NCBI GenBank assembly: GCA_022615475.1
Contig: JAKEGQ010000221.1
Span: 1-11,946 of the forward strand
DNA length: 11,946 nucleotides
Direction: 5' to 3'
Source: Candidatus Methylomirabilota bacterium
GTDB lineage: Bacteria > Methylomirabilota > Methylomirabilia > Methylomirabilales > CSP1-5
Below the pieces are notes generated by a model, which worked only from the letters and a program-made list of their open reading frames with translations, was not told where the DNA came from and made no database searches. Position numbers and translations under genes: made by a program. Positions 6,812 through 11,946 of this stretch are shown here, in pieces; within the stretch, counting starts at the first letter, position 1, and every line of letters begins with the position of its first letter.

Positions 6812-7954
6812 GTGATCCATCGCGAGCGCATGCGAGACCACTTCGTCGCGCTGGTGCGGATCGACAGCCCCTCCCGTCAGGAGCGAGCGCTGGCGACGCA
6901 CCTCGCGGAGGAACTCCACGGCCTCGGAGCCGAGGTGATCTTTGACCAGGCGGATCGGATGGTCGGGGGAACGGTCGGAAACCTCATCGCCCGCATCCGC
7001 GGAACCCGAGCGGGGGTGGCCGCCTTCCTGCTCTGCGCCCACATGGACACCGTCGGCGCCGATGTCGGGATCAGCCCTCGGGTCGAGGGAGACGTCGTCA
7101 GGAGCGACGGAACCACGATCCTGGGGGCCGACGACAAGAGCGGCATCGCCATCATCTGTGAGGTCCTTAGGGTCCTTCGAGATGAGGCCATCCCCCACGG
7201 AGAGCTGGAGATCGTTTTCACCATCTGCGAAGAGATCGGGCTGTTGGGGGCGAGGCACCTGGAGGTGGCAGAGCTCCGCGCCCGCACCGGTCTCATTCTC
7301 GACAGCAGCAACCCCGGTCATCTCATCACCCGTGCGCCGGCGGCCAACCGGCTGCAGTTTATCGTTCGGGGGCTGGAGGCCCACGCCGGGGTCAGCCCGG
7401 AGAAGGGGATCAATGCGATCCGGATTGCTAGTGAGGCCATCGCGGCGATGCGCCTCGGCCGCCTGGACGAGGAGACCACGGCCAACGTCGGGAAAATCGA
7501 GGGGGGTACCGCCATCAACATCATCCCCAACGCTGTCACGGTCCACGGCGAGACGCGAAGTCACGACGAGGACAAACTCAAGATTCAGACAGAGCACATG
7601 GTCCGCTGCTTCGAGGAGGCGGCGGCGCGACATGTACTTTCGCTGGATGGGGCGACCTACCGCGGGGAGGTGCATTGCCAAGTGCACCGGGACTACGATC
7701 GGCTCTTCATCCCCGAGGGGGCCCGGATTGTTCAGCTCGTGTGCGAGGCCGCTCGGGCCCTCGGGCGCGAGATCACCCTTTGGCGGACTGGCGGGGGATC
7801 TGACGCCAATATTCTCTACGCCAAGGGGCTCGAGGTCGCCAATCTGGGGACAGGGCAGCGGGAGGTGCACACGGTGCGCGAGCATCTGGTGCTGAGCGAT
7901 ATGGTCCGATCGGCAGAGCTCGTCCTGGAGACGCTCAGGCTTCAGGCAGCATGA
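6812..7954 (+). CDS. M20-family metallopeptidase, tripeptidase T-like (PepT)
   Basis: 380 residues. It is a cytosolic di-zinc exopeptidase of the PepT-like branch, expected to remove N-terminal residues from short peptides. All M20 landmarks are present: AHMDT (His77, Asp79), LGADDKSG with the bridging Asp107, ICEEIGLLG with catalytic Glu140 and metal Glu141, LDSS (Asp164), the lid-domain HAGVSPEKG (His191) and the last metal ligand in EVHTVREH (His353). The dimerisation lid is about residues 178-290. The GTG start at 6812 is supported by GGAGGA six bases upstream. It has its own promoter and is followed after 35 bp by a CBS-pair gene, probably on the same transcript. Paralogues in this family can act on other amide bonds, so exact substrate specificity is not proven by sequence. 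Confidence 0.9.
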   Translation: MIHRERMRDHFVALVRIDSPSRQERALATHLAEELHGLGAEVIFDQADRMVGGTVGNLIARIRGTRAGVAAFLLCAHMDTVGADVGISPRVEGDVVRSDGTTILGADDKSGIAIICEVLRVLRDEAIPHGELEIVFTICEEIGLLGARHLEVAELRARTGLILDSSNPGHLITRAPAANRLQFIVRGLEAHAGVSPEKGINAIRIASEAIAAMRLGRLDEETTANVGKIEGGTAINIIPNAVTVHGETRSHDEDKLKIQTEHMVRCFEEAAARHVLSLDGATYRGEVHCQVHRDYDRLFIPEGARIVQLVCEAARALGREITLWRTGGGSDANILYAKGLEVANLGTGQREVHTVREHLVLSDMVRSAELVLETLRLQAA

Positions 7955-7989
7955 TCTCGCGCGCGTGATCCGGAGGGGAGGCAGGTTGA

Positions 7990-8391
7990 ATGTACACGGT
8001 GACCAGCATCATGAAGAGCCCGGTCGTCAGCATCGAGGGCCACAAGTCGGTGGCAGAGGCACTGCACCGGATGCACGACCAGGGGGTCTCGAGCATCCTG
8101 GTCACCTCCGCGGCCCCCGGAGAGCCCAAGGGGATCATGACCAAGCGGGACATCATCTCGAAGGTAGTCTCCCAGGGAAAGGACCCTGAAAAGCTCAAAG
8201 TCCAGGACGTCATGACGCAGGCGCTCATCACGGTCCCCCCCGACTGCCCCCTCAGGGACGCCGCGGCATTGATGATGGAGAAGGGAATTCGCCGGGTCCT
8301 GGTGCGTCGCGGCCGCGAGATCGTCGGGATCGTGAGCGACACTGATATCTTCAGGGCCGTAGAGGAATCGGGATGGGGCCTGGATTACTGA
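7990..8391 (+). CDS. CBS-pair protein (two CBS domains, stand-alone)
   Basis: 133 residues and nothing but a CBS pair. CBS1 covers about residues 1-60 (VTSIMKSPVVSI, then GIMTKRDIISK) and CBS2 about 68-127 (VQDVMTQALITV, VGIVSDTDIF). Such Bateman modules bind adenine nucleotides (AMP, ATP, SAM) or sense energy or ionic state, usually to regulate a partner; the T-x-R/D-x-D-I ends of each repeat are the usual ribose contacts. The ATG has GGAGGGGAGG upstream. It follows the M20 peptidase by 35 bp and probably shares its promoter. Its 3' end overlaps the convergent CBS gene by 7 bp. No fused effector domain is present, so the partner is unknown. Confidence 0.88.
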   Translation: MYTVTSIMKSPVVSIEGHKSVAEALHRMHDQGVSSILVTSAAPGEPKGIMTKRDIISKVVSQGKDPEKLKVQDVMTQALITVPPDCPLRDAAALMMEKGIRRVLVRRGREIVGIVSDTDIFRAVEESGWGLDY

Positions 8392-8813
8392 GACCTCTTA
8401 CTCTTACTCATGAGCTCCACGAAGGCCGCCAGGATGTCGGTCTTGGTGATGATCCCCACCAGGAGGTCCCCCTGGACCACCGGAAGCCCTCCAATGCGTC
8501 GTTCGAGGAGGAGGCGAGCAGCAACGGCGATGGAAGTCTCGGGGGTGACCGTGAAGACCCGCTTCGTCATGATCTGACTCACCGAGACCTTCTCGAGGGC
8601 GTCGAAGGGGTCTTGCTCTTTGTCGTCCGCCGTCACCGCCGATGGAAAGACCAGACGGATATCCCGGTCCGTCACGATGCCGACGAGTTTTCCGTCCTCC
8701 ACCACCGGCAGATGGCGAATACGATGCTCGCGGAGGAGGCCCCAGGCGGCCCGCACGCTATCTGAGGGGCGGACCAGGACCACCGCCGTCCTCATCCGCT
8801 CGGCAACCTGCAT
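8385..8813 (-). CDS. CBS-pair protein, AcuB-like
   Basis: 142 residues from the ATG at 8813, made of two CBS domains: about 1-55 (MQVAERMRTAVVLV to VGIVTDRDIRL) and about 78-136 (VSQIMTKRVFTV to VGIITKTDILAAF). They are joined by a charged linker (TADDKEQDPFDAL). The pattern LREHRIRHLPVVEDG-KLVGIVTDRDI is typical of AcuB-type adenine-nucleotide sensors, but the C-terminal ACT domain of Bacillus AcuB is absent. The frame stays open upstream to 8912, but GAGGGGAG four bases before 8813 fixes the start. It has a good promoter at 8884-8912. It converges on the other CBS gene with stop codons overlapping by 7 bp and no terminator hairpin between them. The two proteins are alike in architecture but clearly diverged. 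Target unknown. Confidence 0.88.
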   Translation of the reverse strand: MQVAERMRTAVVLVRPSDSVRAAWGLLREHRIRHLPVVEDGKLVGIVTDRDIRLVFPSAVTADDKEQDPFDALEKVSVSQIMTKRVFTVTPETSIAVAARLLLERRIGGLPVVQGDLLVGIITKTDILAAFVELMSKSKRSQ

Positions 8814-8883
8814 CCCACTCCCCTCACATCGGTACGCTGGTATTGCCCGCCGAGAACCGCCCTCAAGGCCAATTTTCGAGCCT

Positions 8884-8912
8884 AAGATAACACCCCGTCG
8901 CAGAAGGGTCAA
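8884..8912 (-). promoter_or_regulatory. Sigma-70-like promoter for the AcuB-like CBS gene
   Basis: Minus strand: -35 TTGACC (8907-8912, five of six), 17-base spacer, -10 TATCTT (8884-8889, five of six). It predicts transcription from about 8877 and a 5' leader of about 63 bases before the ATG at 8813. It is one of the best promoter matches in the window. Confidence 0.6.
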
Positions 8913-8935
8913 GGCAACTCATTCGCTTTCAGGCC

Positions 8936-8964
8936 TTGCGCCCATTCGTGTGATCCGGTATGTT
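8936..8964 (+). promoter_or_regulatory. Possible weak promoter for the hydrolase operon
   Basis: TTGCGC (8936-8941), 17 bases, TATGTT (8959-8964). The spacing is ideal but the -35 box matches only three of six. Transcription would begin near 8971, giving a leader of about 95 bases if translation starts at 9067, or almost none if it starts at the TTG at 8974. Confidence 0.3.
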
Positions 8965-9055
8965 CGGTGAGGGTTGCGCGAAACAGTTTACTCTCATCCG
9001 GATATCGAGCTCACGCCCGAGCTGATTGTGACCAAGCGCACGGCCATTCAGAATC

Positions 9056-9059
9056 AGGA
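9056..9059 (+). promoter_or_regulatory. Ribosome binding site supporting the GTG start at 9067
   Basis: AGGA seven bases before GTG 9067. Neither the in-frame ATG at 9082 nor the GTG at 9028 has a comparable site. The TTG at 8974 has GGTGAGGG directly against it, which is too close for a normal site. Confidence 0.5.
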
Positions 9060-9066
9060 AAAGAAT

Positions 9067-9789
9067 GTGCAGCCGGTCTCCATGGCGGGTGAGCCGCTGC
9101 TGGCCCGGTCGGAGGGAGAGCCCCTCGACGGGATGTTGCACCTTCCAGGTCCGGGCCGATGGCCCTGCGTCATTACCGCCCATGGTCTCCTCAGTACGAA
9201 GGCAAGCGACAAGTACCTCCTCCTGGCAGCACATCTCACCAAGGCGGGCTTCGCCTGTCTCCGATTCGACTTTCGAGGGTGCGGCGAGAGCGGCGGCGAT
9301 CTGAAGGATACGACCGTCTCCGGGCGGATCAAGGATCTCAGGGCGATCCTTGCACGCCTCCAGGACCACCAGGCGCTGGATGGTCGCTTCTTCGTCGTCG
9401 GGAGTAGTCTTGGAGGGTATGTGACCGTTTTCGTTGCGCCGGAGATGCCACAGGTGATGGCCACAGCGCTATGGGCCACCCCGGCCCACCTCCGAGATCT
9501 CGCGGGGCGAACGGAGGCCCTCATGGCTCATGGGATCGGGGCCCCGTTCTTCCAGGAACTCGCAGTTGGCACCTTCGCCGAAGCGCCGGTTGGCCTCTCC
9601 CATTGCCTGATGATCCATGGCCAAAGGGACGAGCTGGTGCCCGCTTCTCACGCCCAGGTGCTCTACGAGCGGGCCAACGAACCCAAGGCGCTCGAGATTC
9701 TCCCGGGCGCAGACCACCGCCTCACCAACCCCGAAGACCGCGAGCGGGCCATTCGCTTGACCATCGCGTGGTTCACGAGGCATCTGTGA
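9067..9789 (+). CDS. Alpha/beta hydrolase (serine esterase/acylaminoacyl-peptidase-like)
   Basis: 240 residues from GTG 9067. It is a cytosolic alpha/beta hydrolase with a full catalytic triad: nucleophile elbow GSSLGG (Ser114), acid in HGQRDELVP (Asp188) and His217 in GADHRLT. The oxyanion region is HGLLSTKASDKY (39-50), and FDFRGCGESGG (68-78) is the usual second motif. The lid is minimal. Family members hydrolyse esters, thioesters or small peptides, and this one resembles the short single-domain group annotated as dienelactone-hydrolase or osmotically inducible esterase relatives. The frame is open back to a TTG at 8974, but codons 8974-9066 have poorer GC at third positions than the rest, and the conserved part begins after 9067. 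The stop overlaps the next gene's GTG by four bases, so translation is probably coupled. Substrate unknown. Confidence 0.82.
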   Translation: MQPVSMAGEPLLARSEGEPLDGMLHLPGPGRWPCVITAHGLLSTKASDKYLLLAAHLTKAGFACLRFDFRGCGESGGDLKDTTVSGRIKDLRAILARLQDHQALDGRFFVVGSSLGGYVTVFVAPEMPQVMATALWATPAHLRDLAGRTEALMAHGIGAPFFQELAVGTFAEAPVGLSHCLMIHGQRDELVPASHAQVLYERANEPKALEILPGADHRLTNPEDRERAIRLTIAWFTRHL

Positions 9790-10364
9790 TCGACCAGGAT
9801 GAGATCCGACGGATTATCATAGAGCGCCAACGACGGACGCTGTCTCCCGAGGGAAGACAGCGGGCGGCGGTTCTGGTCCCCCTCTATCAGAACGAAGGCG
9901 AGTTTCAGATCCTCCTCATCAAACGGACGGAGCATCTCAAGACGCACGGAGGACAGATCGCCTTTCCGGGTGGGATCTGGCACCCGGAAGATCCGAATCC
10001 CACCTCCACGGCCTTGAGAGAGGCCCACGAAGAGATGGGCATCCGTCTCCAGGATGTGGACGTCCTGGGAGAGGTGGACGATACCGCCACCGCCACGTCT
10101 AACTTCCTGATCACGCCGGTCGTCGGCGTCATCCCCTTTCCGTATCCCTTCCAGATCAACGCGGAAGAGATTGCCGATCTCCTCTCTCTGCCCCTCGAGA
10201 TCCTTCGTGATCCGGAGGCCTTCAGTGAGGAAACCTGGGAGAAGGACGGGGGAACGGTCCGGGTCTGGGTTCGCCGGGAAGGGCCTCACATCATCTGGGG
10301 GGCCACCGCGAGGATTCTGCGCAACTTCGGTGAGATTCTCTTCGGCGCTCCGGCGGGACGCTGA
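9786..10364 (+). CDS. NUDIX hydrolase, CoA pyrophosphatase (NudL-like)
   Basis: 192 residues, the same length as E. coli NudL. It has the CoA-pyrophosphatase signature LLIKRTEHLKTHGGQ leading to AFPGG (59-63). The Nudix box follows: GGIWHPEDPNPTSTALREAH (62-81) then EEMGI, where Arg78, Glu79, Glu82 and Glu83 are the metal-binding core. As in NudL, the box is one residue longer than the textbook spacing. Expected reaction: CoA or oxidised CoA to 3',5'-ADP plus 4'-phosphopantetheine, with Mg or Mn. The GTG start overlaps the hydrolase stop (GTGA) and has GAGG six bases upstream, so this is a coupled operon gene. A longer open frame back to 9471 is a shadow of the hydrolase gene. Confidence 0.88.
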   Translation: MIDQDEIRRIIIERQRRTLSPEGRQRAAVLVPLYQNEGEFQILLIKRTEHLKTHGGQIAFPGGIWHPEDPNPTSTALREAHEEMGIRLQDVDVLGEVDDTATATSNFLITPVVGVIPFPYPFQINAEEIADLLSLPLEILRDPEAFSEETWEKDGGTVRVWVRREGPHIIWGATARILRNFGEILFGAPAGR

Positions 10365-10400
10365 CATGGCTCGACGAATACCTCGACTGAGGATCTGTTG

Positions 10401-11090
10401 ATGGTCTCTCTACTTCTCTTCGATGTGGACGGAACCCTCATCCACACCGGGGGGGCCGGGATTCGGGCGTTCCAAAGGACGTTCGGTGAGCTGTTCAGGG
10501 TCACGGTGCCCACGGACGGCATCCGGTTCCATGGCCGGACCGATCTCGAGATCCTCGAGGACATTTTCGTCGCCGGGCTCGCCCGCCCACCCAGGCCCGA
10601 AGAGGTCCAGGCAATCTGTAGCCGCTACCTCGGCTACCTCCACGACGAGGTCCCGCAGTCGCCAGGCTACCGCGTCATGCCGGGACTCCCCCGTCTGTTG
10701 GAGGTCCTTGCCGGACGGGACGAGGTCCGGTTAGGCCTGGCCACCGGCAATCTGGAGGTGGCGGCTCGCATCAAGCTGAGTCGAGCCGATCTGAACCGAT
10801 ACTTCTCCTTCGGCGGATTCGGCTCGGACGCAAAGGATCGCACGGTCCTCATCCGAAAGGCGATCGACCGGGGCAAGCGCCTCGTGGACGGATCGCGCGC
10901 GATCAGGGTGATCGTGATCGGCGACACCGATCTTGATGTCGCCTGCGGCCGGGCAGCAGGGGCAATGACGGTGGCCGTCGCGACCGGCGGCGACTCCTGG
11001 GAGATCCTGCAGCAAGCCTCCCCCGACCACCTCCTCGAAGACTTGAGTCGTCCCGAGGAGTTGCTGAGAATTCTGCAAGAGTCGGTGTGA
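10401..11090 (+). CDS. HAD-superfamily phosphatase (phosphoglycolate phosphatase-like)
   Basis: 229 residues. HAD motif I is FDVDGTL (Asp8 nucleophile, Asp10 acid). Motif II is LATGN (Thr115). A basic stretch SDAKDR/IRKAI (142-155) is the likely motif III, and motif IV is IGDTDLDV (Asp175, Asp179). The alpha-helical cap (about 18-95), with FHGRTDLEILEDI, is the type-I cap seen in phosphoglycolate and beta-phosphoglucomutase-like members. It should dephosphorylate a small phosphometabolite in the cytosol, but the cap does not identify which one. The ATG at 10401 is preferred over a TTG three bases earlier, since GAGGA lies seven bases upstream. It follows the Nudix gene by 36 bp and ends 2 bp before the PQQ-dehydrogenase-like gene. 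Confidence 0.88.
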   Translation: MVSLLLFDVDGTLIHTGGAGIRAFQRTFGELFRVTVPTDGIRFHGRTDLEILEDIFVAGLARPPRPEEVQAICSRYLGYLHDEVPQSPGYRVMPGLPRLLEVLAGRDEVRLGLATGNLEVAARIKLSRADLNRYFSFGGFGSDAKDRTVLIRKAIDRGKRLVDGSRAIRVIVIGDTDLDVACGRAAGAMTVAVATGGDSWEILQQASPDHLLEDLSRPEELLRILQESV

Positions 11091-11092
11091 GG

Positions 11093-11946
11093 ATGAAAAG
11101 GCACCTTCTCCTTCTGTTTTTCCTCCCCCTTTCCCTTCTCGGAACCTCCGTGCCGAGCCCATTCACTGTGGAGGTGGTCGTCCGCCACCTCGAAATCCCC
11201 TGGGCCCTCGATTTTGCGCCCGATGGCCGGCTCTTTTTCACCGAGCGGCCGGGGAGAATCCAGGTTTTGGATCCGGGAGCATCGCGGCCGAGACTCGTCG
11301 GCCGCCTGACCGTGGCTCACGAGGGGGAAGGAGGGCTCTTGGGCGTTGCGTTAGACCGCGACTTCTCTCGCAATGGGCGCCTGTACGCCTACTACACGTA
11401 CCGGGAGGGGGAACGCCTTTGGAACCGCGTGGTCCGCCTGACCCAAGAGAAGGGGGGAATCCTGAGAGAAGAGGAAGGGACAGTGATCGACCGAATTCCC
11501 GGTGCGCGGATCCACAACGGCGGGCGCATCAAGATCGGCCCCGACGGGCGGCTCTATATCACCACGGGTGACGCGGCCAATCCGCCGCTCGCCCAGGACC
11601 TGACATCGCTTGCCGGGAAGATCCTCCGCATCAACCCTGACGGGTCGATCCCTGGGGATAATCCTTTTCCCGGCTCCCCGGTCTACTCTCTGGGCCACCG
11701 CAACCCGCAGGGGCTGGCCTGGCATTCGGTGAGCCGCGCTCTCTTTATCACCGAACACGGTCCGATCGGGCATGACGAGGTCAACCTGGTACAGCCGGGC
11801 AAGAATTACGGCTGGCCGCATGTCGCCGGTTCCGGAGGAGGCGTTAGATTCCTCGATCCCATCCTTGAATCGGGACAGGGAACCTGGGCCCCTTCAGGCA
11901 CCGCCGTCTATCGCAGCGACCTCTTCTTCGCGGCGCTCCGGGGGCA
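11093..11946 (+). CDS. Exported PQQ-dependent aldose/glucose dehydrogenase-like protein, partial (C-terminus beyond the window)
   Basis: The first 284 codons are present. A signal peptide (MKRHLLLLFFLPLSLLGTSV, cleavage near residues 20-23) sends it to the periplasm. The rest matches the six-bladed propeller of the soluble aldose dehydrogenase (Asd/YliI) and soluble glucose dehydrogenase family: IPWALDFAPDGRLFFTERPG (35-54), EGEGGLLGVALD (77-88), the catalytic His141 in IHNGGRIKIGPDG, LAGKILRINPDG (173-184), GHRNPQGLAW (201-210), HGPIGHDEVN (222-231) and NYGWP (238-242). Family members oxidise aldoses using PQQ and Ca2+; many paralogues are annotated only as sorbosone- or PQQ-sugar dehydrogenases with unproven activity. 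The ATG lies 2 bp after the HAD stop with only GTGAGG adjacent, so translation probably depends on coupling. Activity not provable from this part alone. Confidence 0.88.
   Translation, partial: MKRHLLLLFFLPLSLLGTSVPSPFTVEVVVRHLEIPWALDFAPDGRLFFTERPGRIQVLDPGASRPRLVGRLTVAHEGEGGLLGVALDRDFSRNGRLYAYYTYREGERLWNRVVRLTQEKGGILREEEGTVIDRIPGARIHNGGRIKIGPDGRLYITTGDAANPPLAQDLTSLAGKILRINPDGSIPGDNPFPGSPVYSLGHRNPQGLAWHSVSRALFITEHGPIGHDEVNLVQPGKNYGWPHVAGSGGGVRFLDPILESGQGTWAPSGTAVYRSDLFFAALRG

Noticed and set aside
5859..7885. Long minus-strand open frames (308 and 401 codons) opposite the acyltransferase and M20 genes
   Set aside because: Both lie opposite coding regions with intact catalytic motifs, and the translations contain no recognisable fold.
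8385..8420. Possible bidirectional terminator between the convergent CBS genes
   Set aside because: Only an imperfect 5-bp match (GGCCT/AGACC) is present, with no T-run on either strand.
8814..8912. Extended N-terminus of the AcuB-like CBS protein to 8912
   Set aside because: The upstream codons overlap the strong promoter and would be transcribed only partly; GAGGGGAG sits before the ATG at 8813.
9471..9785. N-terminal extension of the Nudix frame into the hydrolase gene
   Set aside because: The extension is an out-of-frame reading of the hydrolase. The GTG at 9786 has a ribosome site and gives the family's normal length.
10365..10400. Promoter or terminator in the gap before the HAD gene
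   Set aside because: The 36 bp hold only a ribosome site; no -10/-35 pair or stem of note was found.
1..11946. tRNA, rRNA, CRISPR array, insertion sequence or phage genes
   Set aside because: I saw no clover-leaf-like or repeat-spacer pattern, transposase motifs or terminal inverted repeats. The window is filled by housekeeping and accessory metabolic genes of uniform composition.

Overview
The window is GC-rich, densely packed bacterial chromosome. It holds ten complete protein genes and two that run off the ends. I see no mobile element, RNA gene or CRISPR array. An ADP-heptose epimerase (HldD) points to a Gram-negative bacterium with heptose-containing LPS. Shine-Dalgarno sites are mostly GGAGG/GAGGGG-like, GTG starts occur, and several sigma-70-like promoters can be read. 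A deep-branching lineage such as NC10/Methylomirabilota would fit the gene mix and GC content, but that is a guess; the sequence does not settle the taxon.

Left arm (1-3951, all minus strand). Read in the direction of transcription: a small secreted OB-fold-like protein, a membrane-anchored M16 zinc peptidase with an unusual C-terminal membrane plus PH-like region, then hldD and a cupin gene that runs off the left edge. A sigma-70-like promoter (TTGACA, 17 nt, GATACT) overlaps the stop codon of the peptidase gene, so hldD-cupin is probably its own transcription unit.

Centre (4017-8813). Divergent from the left arm is a 905-residue fusion of fatty acyl-AMP/CoA ligase, acyl carrier protein and PlsC-type acyltransferase, which looks like a self-contained lipid acylation or remodelling enzyme. 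Its promoter is placed so that the transcript may begin at the ATG. Next is an M20-family tripeptidase-like gene with its own promoter, followed by a small CBS-pair gene. A second CBS-pair gene on the minus strand converges on it, and the two stop codons overlap by 7 bp. This second gene has a good promoter of its own.

Right arm (9067-11946, plus strand). A tightly packed run encodes an alpha/beta hydrolase, a NudL-like CoA pyrophosphatase (4-nt GTGA overlap), a HAD phosphatase, and an exported PQQ-dependent aldose dehydrogenase-like protein (2-nt gap) that is cut by the window end. This looks like one operon of small-molecule clean-up or salvage hydrolases, although no single pathway links the products.

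The most unusual items are the ligase-ACP-PlsC fusion, the M16 peptidase with a three-helix plus PH-like tail, and the tail-to-tail CBS pair. I found no clear evidence for a defence system or other multi-gene system that could be called new.
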